A DNA stretch of 64,000 bases, taken from NCBI RefSeq assembly GCF_018446385.1, contig NC_055986.1, positions 82,235,659 to 82,299,658 on the forward strand, in the 5' to 3' direction. This document shows, one piece after another, positions 56,539 through 64,000 of the stretch. Every line of letters starts with the position of its first letter. Within the stretch, counting starts at the first letter, position 1. This stretch comes from Zingiber officinale (Eukaryota; Streptophyta; Magnoliopsida; Zingiberales; Zingiberaceae). The notes beneath the pieces were generated by a model. It searched no databases, had not been told where the DNA came from, and saw only the letters and a program-made list of their open reading frames with translations. Position numbers and translations under genes: made by a program.

Positions 56539-57107
56539 GTTGTCGATGACGATGTTGGAGAAATAGAAGAGAATCACGAACCACTTCCTTCGACATCCCA
56601 ACCCCTGTGAGGCTAGTCCCTATCGATTGTCGCGGACTCGCGGTGTCGGTGTCGCTGCTGTCTCCTGCCTCCTAGGGCCTAAACTCCCGAGTCCCGATTC
56701 TCCCGAAGGCGGAAGGCCGAAGTCCCGAACCGAAGCTGTGTCTCTGGCTCTCTGCGACATTCTGCGAACTGGCGAAAGTCGAAACTGCGAACCGTAGCCC
56801 TAACCCCTAGCCCGTAAAGCACTTAATTAAAAGTTTAAAAGTTAAAACATTAAATACATTAATACAAAAAAATGGTTTGGTCTAGTGGGTTCGAGTTGGT
56901 TCGGGTGGGTTCGGGTTTATAGGTGACCTGATTCTTAATTCAGGTCAACCCGGGTTGACCTGAACCCAACCCAACCTAGAAAAAAGAAATCGGGTCAGAT
57001 TTTGGGTTCAACCCAATCTGACCCTAATCCAAAAACCCCAACCCTAACCCAATATTTTTCGTGTCGACTCGGGTCGGGTTATCGGGTCGAGTCCATTTTT
57101 GGCACCC

Positions 57108-57120
57108 CTAATGGGACCTG
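57108..57120 (-). repeat. Terminal inverted repeat of the hAT element, right
   Basis: Complement reads TAGGGGTGCCAAA. Confidence 0.8.
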
Positions 57121-57294
57121 GGTCTTGGAGTAGGAGTCATCGAAGGCTCCAAATCAAGTAAAACTGCATGTGTTTTCTTGTCTTGTTCTTTTAAGTTTTT
57201 CTGCTGCATATACTTTGATTTCAAAATGAGAAAATGAGTTTCAAAAACCACGTGATTCACCCTCCCCCCCTCTCACGTGTGTATTAATCTTACA
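57121..57294 (+). mobile_element. Truncated 5' LTR of copia element E
   Basis: Only the end of the LTR remains, from GGACCTGGGTCTTGGAGTAG through ATTCACCCTCCCCCCCTC to the terminal CTTACA. The GTAGGAGTCATC segment matches LTR B near 8757-8768. The hAT element occupies the place of its missing 5' part. Confidence 0.7.
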
Positions 57295-57296
57295 AG

Positions 57297-57308
57297 TGGC
57301 ATCAGAGC
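57297..57308 (+). promoter_or_regulatory. Primer binding site of copia element E
   Basis: TGGCATCAGAGC, one base from the usual TGGTATCAGAGC, two bases after the LTR. Confidence 0.85.
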
Positions 57309-57578
57309 CAAGTTCTGCTCTGAATTGGTACAACCATCAATCAAGCTAGGGGGATTTGCTTTCTTTTCGAATTTCAATTTTTCGTATTCAATTTAAATTG
57401 GTAAAACTTTACTGATTCAGATAATATTTTCCTCGTTCGGTTTTAACTTGAAGCTGGTGCAACATCACTCAAGTTCTTCATAATTATATATATATATATA
57501 TATATATTTCTTCTCAAACTCTGCTAATCCAAGACCAAGTCTTGGTACCTTTCTTTAGTTTTATTTTATAGCTCTAAA

Positions 57579-57706
57579 ATGTCACAAAATGAAGGATACA
57601 ACATCGTTCGTCCCCCACTCTTCAATAGGGATGATTTCCCATATTAGAAGAAGCAGTTGGAGGTGTATCTAAAGACTAACTTCGACCAATGGTTCAGCGT
57701 CACCAA
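57579..57706 (+). pseudogene. Copia gag of element E, 5' fragment
   Basis: Starts at ATG 57579 (MSQNEGYNIVRPPLFNRDDF), has one in-frame stop, and continues LEVYLKTNFDQWFSVT, where a solo LTR splits it. The same reading resumes at 60421. Confidence 0.8.
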
Positions 57707-58487
57707 TGTAACGACCCAATTTTTCCTATTCGAGTTCTAAATGTCTTTAAAAATATTTAGAAATGCTATAGAAATATTCTAGAGATTTTTAGAAATTTTT
57801 AGAGTATTTTTACGTAATTTTTGGAGGTCGTTTGGTATTTTTACTAAATGAAAGAAGTTTCAAAAAAAATAATGTCCAAGCCGAGATTCGAACACTGGAC
57901 CTCGGACTCGAACCGAGCCTTAACCGGATCCAGCTAGCCAACTGTTCAACAGGCATTTTTTGATCAAATAGGAAACAAAATTTATTTAAGGGTTAGCAGA
58001 GAACAAATTACCTAGGTTATAAAGAGAGGACTTGAGTGATTTTCGAAAAACCAAAACTTCTCCTCTCCTCTCTCATGACGGCGACGACTCTCTCGGGCGG
58101 AAACAGAGCCGAATCTAGGGCTCGTCTCCAACGGCCGGCGAGGACTTTTTCCGACGAGATCTCCACACCTTTGTGATCCCCTCGTCGAGAAGAACAAGTA
58201 GATACCAAGAGATCGTTGAGGAAACAACTTCTCCGAACCCTAGCAGCCCTTTCTCTTCGGTTGTAAGTCCAAGAACCCAATGTAAGTGCTTCTCACCTGC
58301 GGTAGGAGTAACTTTCGGAGTTTTGTTTGCATTTTTGTTGTGCAATAAACAAGAGCAGCCCTTCATCCTAGCATATTGTCTAGATTTCAACCTTTGCTCT
58401 AGCAATTCGGTTTGAGCTTCGGTTCGAGTCCTTTTGTTTATTTTTTTTAAAAGTACGGATAGATTTTTAATTGTCTTCCTTGATTGT

Positions 58488-58606
58488 TACAGCATGCTTA
58501 TTTAGTTGTATTTACCTTACATTTCAAGCATGTCTAAGCAGTTATGTTTCCTTCAAATCATAGCATGATTAAAGGATTGTTAAGATTAAAAAAAAAATTT
58601 AGTTTT
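58488..58606 (+). repeat. Internal direct repeat of the solo LTR, copy 1
   Basis: TTACAGCATGCTTATTTAGT through GGATTGTTAAGATT and an A-run; nearly identical to 60142-60260. Confidence 0.9.
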
Positions 58607-60141
58607 AAAAGCTTACTATTTGGGAATCTGTACTGCCGTGGGCCTGACCAACTAATATCCCTTGACCATGAAGTCTTTTAATTGTTGTTAAGTTTTGTTT
58701 TGTATATATACATAAATATCAGTGGCATATGGTTTTAGAATCTCTTGCATAATGTATATATGTGAGAAGTACAAGCAAAGCAAGACCAAGGTCACAAATT
58801 GATCCTGAATTCCAGAATTTAGAATCAAAGTACACTAAGTGCTTAAATAAATGCCAAGGCATTTTATTATAAGAAGTATTTAAAGATAAAAAGCATTTTA
58901 CTTTTAAAGGGCATGTACCGGACACAAGGTCCAAGGGATGGGCTCCGAGATGCCCCTAGGCACAAGGTCTAGAAGTATCTTAGTAGTTTCGGGATTAGCT
59001 ACCTCGATTCTTACTAAGAATGCGCGCAAAGAGGTACAATGCCGGGCCCAAGAGAAGTTGATTATTATTTTAAAGTATAAGAGTATAAGTTGGGGAACAA
59101 ATGAAACAGGTTCTTTTATCTAAGTTGCAAATTTTAGCAAGTTAAATCTATTGTTCCTTTTAGAGATGCATGATTTAGTTTTAGTTGCTACTTTCATGTG
59201 GAGCATGCATTCCTTGCTTTCTTATATGCACTTGCATTTCTTATCGAGTTTTTGTGAGTAGGTAGCACTTACTAAGCTTTTAGCTTATAGATACTACTTT
59301 CCTCCTACTGCAGATATAGATAAAGATAAAGGAAAAGCTAAAGTGATATAAAGGAAGGCGGCAAGGAGGCGTCGATGGTGTGTGTGGTGGCTGATATGGA
59401 AGTTTGGGACCTTGTTAAGAAATTTCTACGAGTTAATTTAATTAGTTTCCTTCTTAAATAATTAGGAGAAATTAGAGAATTATAAATTCTTGCTCCTTTT
59501 GCTTTGTTGATTAGAGGTGTCCATAACGGTATTTGGCTTAGTTTCAGTTGTTCTTTTGTTATGGTTGGATGTCTATTTGTTATGGCTAGAATGTTTCCTT
59601 CCTTACCGCCGGACTGGCTGGATTTAATATTGCTGGAATTTTTGTTCTTCGAGAATTCTGTTAGTCACTGCCATGTATGCTAGTTCCCTGTTGACATGCT
59701 AGTTGTTGTCCGAGTTTGATTTTTATATAAGAAGTTCATACTTGATTCTTAGCTTGCAATCACAGTTAGAAGTGCGAAATGGTATGTTTGAGTTTGGGTC
59801 CGCTAAGGGAGGAATTATGTTTTGACCATTAGAATGCAGTAACAGATTTGATGCACTTCGGTTGCTGTAAATTGGCTTAATATTTGTTGGCCATGCATGC
59901 TAGTCTTGTATGAGAGTTTAATTCTCCCAAGAATTTGCATTTGCCTATGCTCAGATTCTTTAAACTAGTTGGTAGTTTCCCTATTATGAATGCACATTGC
60001 TGGCGTATGATAGAATTGTAAACCACTGCAATGATAAGTTTGCTGGCTCAGAAGTTTATAATTTTGTAATCTTTTTATTAGGTTGTTAGGTAAATGTGGT
60101 GAATTCTAGTATAATAAGCACTGTTGGAAAATTTAGTCTTA

Positions 60142-60260
60142 TTACAGCATGCTTATTTAGTTGTATTTACCTTACATTTCAAGCATGTCTAAGCAGTTAT
60201 GTTTTCTTCAAATCACAGCATGATTAAAGGATTGTTAAGATTCAAAAAAAAAAATGTATC
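60142..60260 (+). repeat. Internal direct repeat of the solo LTR, copy 2
   Basis: Differs from copy 1 at about three or four positions, about 1.65 kb downstream. Confidence 0.9.
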
Positions 60261-60420
60261 AAGAAATTATATGCTGCTACTTAGAGACATGTTCTGGTGT
60301 AATTCCGATATTTTGAAGTATCTCTAGTATTAGAACTAGTAAGTAGTACCAGTTAAGTGAAGTTAGTAGTCAAGTAGCGGTCGCCCTCATTAGTATAAGG
60401 AGGGTGGTCGTTACAACCAA

Positions 60421-61760
60421 AGGATACAAGACGCTCGTCGACAACTTCAGAATTCCAATAGACCCAAAAAATTGGAATTCAAAAATGAAGAAGAAAGCCT
60501 AGATCGACTTCAAGGCCCTCAACAAAATCTAGTGCGGGCTAATGAAGGAGGAGCTGAACCGCGTCGGCCCACATGAGAAGGCAAAGGAACTATGGGACAA
60601 GCTCATAGAACTGCACGAGGGAACCAATGACGCAAAGGCAATAAAGAGAGATCTGTTTTTAAATAATTATTTAATGTTAAAATGTAGGAAGGTGAGACTT
60701 CCAGTCAGCTGCACGTGAGGATACAGGATATCCTCAACGGACTTCACACAATCGGCCACCAAATGGAGAATCGGGATCTAATAAGATATACTTTAAATGC
60801 ATTTCCTCAAAATGCGCTAAAGGTATTGCTCTTGTTGCAGGAACGTCAAAGGGAAAATCCAGAACTAAGCCGGAACCAGAAGTCGAGTCTGACCCAGACT
60901 CAGATGATGAAGAATACCTGGTGAACTTGGTAAGAAAAATGTTCACCAGGAGAAAGAAGAACTTCACCAATAAGGACCTGCAGAAGATCAACTCCACCTC
61001 TAACTCTAACAATAAGAATGTGACATGGTTTGGATGCAACAAGAATGGACACTACAAGAACGACTATCCGAGTCTGAAGAAGAAGAAAGCCCTTAAGGTG
61101 ACTTGGGACGAATCATCCACGGAGGAATCAAATGGAGAAGAACCAAAGCACACCAACTACCTCGCGTTGATGGCCTACGGACCAGAATTGGAGAGTGAAT
61201 CGGAAGATGGGTCCGAACCCGTATCGAGCCATGAGTCCGCACTTGTTTCCGAAGGTTCTTATGAGGTACATTTTAATTTAAGAAAAATGTTTTTAAGATC
61301 ATTGCATGCTTAAATAGGAAATTAACTATTTATGAAAATCAAATAAACGAACTAACAAAAGAAAATAAATCACTTAATGAACAACTAAACTCAACAACCA
61401 AACCGATTCAACCTGAAATCCTAACTCAAGTTGCAAAACTTGAGGAGGACAACTCCAGGTTGATAAGTGAAATACTTGAACTAAAACAATTACTTGAAAA
61501 ATTTACAACAAAAGCCAAGTATCTCGACATGATACTTGGATCACAAAGAGCTGTGTACAACAAGTCCAAACTTGGATATAAGTCCGGACTTGGATACAAG
61601 TCCAACTCAACCAACAAAACCTTTATATCCTTAATAAACCAAAATAAAAAATCAAATTAAAGCTTGGGTTCCGAAAGCGTGCCTAACCATATAAGTAGGA
61701 TTCAACCAATACTACGTACCTAAAAATAAAATACACTATCTAAAATCAAATAAACCAATT
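60421..61760 (+). pseudogene. Copia gag of element E, 3' part
   Basis: Continues the gag interrupted at 57706: FRIPIDPKNW, then KEELNRVG and KELWDKLIELHEGTNDAKAI (to about 60640), with frameshifts and stops. The frame 60921-61313 holds a degenerate zinc knuckle WFGCNKNGHYKNDY (two of four ligands lost) and an acidic WDESSTEESNGEE stretch. Then come a Leu/Glu/Lys coiled-coil-like part (LEEDNSRLISEILELKQLLE, about 61440-61500), the YLDMILGSQRAVYNKSKLGY motif (about 61519-61580) and an AWVPKACL remnant near 61664. Same architecture as gag B and D. Confidence 0.85.
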
Positions 61761-62640
61761 AACTTAAACTCAATTACTCCCTTTAAGATAAATCCAATAA
61801 AGCTACATAAAACAAGTCGAACTAAATCAAGTAAAAATAAAATAAATCCAAACTCAAACTATAATCAAGTCTATTATAACTATAAAACAAAATGACACAA
61901 ACCCAAAACTTAAAATCTAAGCTCAATAATTCAGGAGGAGACTCCAAAATAGTTGGCACCTCTAAAAATAAACAACTTACTCAGATGAGTAATTAGGACT
62001 AGTCTAAAAAGGGCCAAAAGTTTAACTTGACCTACGGTACTGGTGAAGTTTTGGATGATAGTAAGTTAGAGAAACTCTATCTATGCATGTCTAGGAAAAT
62101 ATGACTTTAACCTGGTGCATTTGGCTTAGTGGAACTAACTGAAGCTATCCCTTACGGATCCTAACTAGTTAGACTAAGATTTTGTACTAAGTTCAGTGGA
62201 TAAGATTATTTGAAAAACCTCGAAGGCTTGATTACTCTAGTGATGTCCAGGTGACTCACCATAGCCCAGAAGTTTATCCGAAGAATGCGTATTTGTTGAG
62301 CCCAAAGTTAAACTTAAATTTAATACAAAGTTAAACCCAACCCTAATTTTTAAACTTAACTCATCTCACAAAATTATAGAATTCCCTGATTAAAAATATA
62401 GATCGAGTGAAAAGACTAAGCTAAAATTAAATTAAAATTAAATCAAATCAAATCAAATTAAATTAAATTTAAGGAAAATAAATAAATTAAATTAAATTAA
62501 ATTTAAGGAAAATAAATAAATTAAATTAACTTAAGTTAACTTAAATAATAACTTAAAACTTAAAATTAAATCTAAACCTTAAAATTTGAATTCAACTCAA
62601 TCTATCCAATTAATAAAGATATTCCTACATTTTTTAGGAA
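61761..62640 (+). other. Degenerate spacer between gag and pol of element E
   Basis: A-rich, with AAATTAAATTAAATT repeats at 62420-62530. No frame of note; some of it may be decayed linker coding sequence. Unlike elements B and D, it is followed by pol. Confidence 0.5.
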
Positions 62641-64000
62641 ATAAAGTGGATATTGGACAGTGGATGTTCCAGACACATGACTAGATATCAATTCACTCAA
62701 CTAACATACAAAAACTTAGGAACATTTGCATTTGGGAACAACTGCAAACTCATGGTAATTGGGATAGATAATATCGAACTCAAAACTGACTTTATTGTTA
62801 AAAAAGTGTTATTAGTTGATAACTTCAAATATAATCTACTTAGCATTAGTCAACTGTGCAATTCTAGATATAAGGTTATGTTCTTATCTTCTGAATGTTT
62901 AATCAAGCACTTAGATAACCCTAAGATAAACCTAAAAGGATTTAGGAAGGACAACATCTATGCTCTCACTCTAACTGTCTCTTCACTCAAGTGTCACTTG
63001 ACACAAAAAAAGGAACTTGATTATGGCATAGAAGAATGCCTCACATAAACTTTAGAAACTTAGCAAAATTAAATGGTCTAGTTAGAGGCTTACCAAAACT
63101 ACCCAACTTAGATGCAACAATCTTTAATGCTTGTCAACAAAGAAAGCAAACCAAATCTACCCACAAATCAACTAATCGGCTCCAACTAACTCAATATTAG
63201 AATTATTGCACTTAGACCTATTTGACTTCCATGGAATCAAATCCATAAATGGAAGTCTATACTGCCTAGTAATAATAGATGATTACTCAAGATTTACTTA
63301 GGTAAAATTCCTAAAGAGTAAAGATGAACATTTGAAGTATTTAGTAAATTCTACAAACAAACTGAAAATGAAAAAGATCAAAAACTCAAAAGAATCAGAC
63401 GTGATAACGGAGGTGAATTTAAAAATCACAACTGTAATTAATTTTATCTTGAAAATGGTTATCACCATGAATTTTCATACCCTAAAACATCCCAACAAAA
63501 TGGAATAGTAGAAAGAAAGAATAGAACTCTCCTTGAAGCCTCTAGGACAATGCTAAATGAATATAAGTTTCCAAAATATTTTTGGGCAGAAGCTGATAGC
63601 ACAACCTGATATGTACAAAATGGAACCACAATAAATAAAACTTATAATAAAATCTCATTTGAACTCTATTATAATAAACAACCTAATATTAAATACTTTA
63701 AAGTATTTGGATGTCCAGCCTACATACTAAACACTAGAGAATACTTAGAAAAATTTACCTTAAAAGTAGAAGATAGAATCTTTTTAGGCTACTCATTAAA
63801 CAATAGAGGTTACAGAGTATATATTAAAGATACACTAAGAATTGAAGAAACCACAAATGTAAAGTTTAAAGAATCTACCTTAAACTTAGAACCAACTCAG
63901 ATTCAACCAATTAACTTTATAAGAGGTAGTACAAGTCAAGAAGGAGAAAGTGAAAAACTAAGTCAAGAATATGAAGAGGAACATCAACCATAAGAAAATG
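62641..64000 (+). pseudogene. Copia pol of element E: protease, pre-integrase and integrase, cut by window edge
   Basis: The frame 62653-63048 starts with the aspartic protease site DSGCSRHMT and the LLSISQLCNS motif. A frameshift near 63015-63020 moves the pre-integrase finger into another frame (HRRMPHINFRNLAKLNGLV, then CQQRKQ). The integrase core follows: LELLHLDLFDFHG, LVIIDDYSRFT then a stop, a second frameshift near 63325, RIRRDNGGEFK, and YPKTSQQNGIVERKNRTLLE with the catalytic Asp and Glu positions kept. FKVFGCPAYIL and DRIFLGYSLNNRGYRVY mark the integrase end, and a stop lies at 63991. Reverse transcriptase would lie beyond the window. Not functional as it stands. Confidence 0.88.

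Larger units (their letters stand above)
51792..57120 (-). mobile_element. hAT transposon, nearly complete, carrying a captured H+-ATPase exon
   Basis: 5.3 kb with ends TAGGGGTGTCAA (51792) and the complement of TAGGGGTGCCAA (57120), each followed by a subterminal cluster of GGGTTCGGGT / AACCCGACCC words. It encodes a BED-finger hAT transposase on the minus strand. Flanking octamers TATCAGGC and ATGGGACC do not match, and the flanks belong to different retroelements, so one side was rearranged after insertion or the ends come from two related copies. Confidence 0.85.
57707..60415 (+). mobile_element. Ty3/gypsy-type solo LTR inserted in copia gag
   Basis: 2709 bp with perfect 10-bp inverted ends TGTAACGACC / GGTCGTTACA and an exact 5-bp target duplication ACCAA (57702-57706, 60416-60420). 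The interior looks like one long LTR: a leader-like region with TCTCTCATGACGGCGACGAC near 58070, no primer site and no pol. It arose by recombination between two LTRs, or is a single-LTR remnant. A direct repeat lies inside (58488-58606 and 60142-60260). The short frames at 58012-59123 are not genes. Confidence 0.88.

Noticed and set aside
56990..57060. Telomere-like CCCTAACCC words near the hAT end
   Set aside because: They belong to the AACCCGACCC/AACCCTAACCC subterminal clusters of the hAT element and are not a tandem TTTAGGG array.

Overview
The window is plant nuclear DNA dominated by nested transposable elements. Supporting this are one intron-containing plant F-box/MYND gene, Ty1/copia and Ty3/gypsy elements with plant-type primer binding sites, tRNA-derived SINE-like repeats, hAT and Tourist-like DNA elements, and long AT-rich spacers. 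A monocot, perhaps of the ginger/banana order, is my guess from the look of the SINE and the LTRs; I could not test it.

Layout. 1-9 kb: remains of two copia families. The 3' part and 3' LTR of one (LTR A, 2142-3823) are joined to the gag and 3' tail of another, which ends in LTR B (7631-8907). 9-18.5 kb: a minus-strand LTR-like piece, a GC-rich unassigned island, a SINE, and a 3.7 kb foldback element (13629-17331). The foldback holds a well-bounded hAT MITE and a 1.6 kb pyrimidine tract. 18.5-19.8 kb: the only convincing host gene, three exons encoding a 354-residue F-box/Sel1/MYND protein. 19.8-25.2 kb: AT-rich spacer with SINE-like repeats and a Tourist-like MITE with exact TTA duplications. 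25.4-29.1 kb: a pol-deleted Tat-type gypsy element on the minus strand, with a gag remnant and an oppositely oriented extra ORF that has its own TATA box.

30.1-45.8 kb: a three-layer nest. A minus-strand copia LTR was hit by a gag-only copia (30423-44945), which was hit by a chromovirus-like gypsy with 3.2 kb LTRs (32826-43503, exact TAAAT duplication). 45.8-51.8 kb: LTR fragments, an Athila-like 3' end on the minus strand, and another minus-strand copia LTR. 51.8-57.1 kb: a 5.3 kb hAT transposon with a nearly intact transposase gene (one homopolymer frameshift) that has also captured a plasma-membrane H+-ATPase exon. 57.1-64 kb: a copia whose gag is split by a 2.7 kb gypsy solo LTR (exact ACCAA duplication); its protease/integrase region runs off the right edge.

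Nothing here is a bacterial-style operon or a clearly new molecular system. The strongest leads are the hAT with a captured H+-ATPase exon, two collinear pol-less copia elements suggesting a gag-only lineage, a young-looking gypsy insertion with a dead interior, a localised indel cluster between its otherwise near-identical LTRs, and U3 regions built from arrays of short palindromes. All identities come from reading the sequence and recalling protein families; no searches were run.
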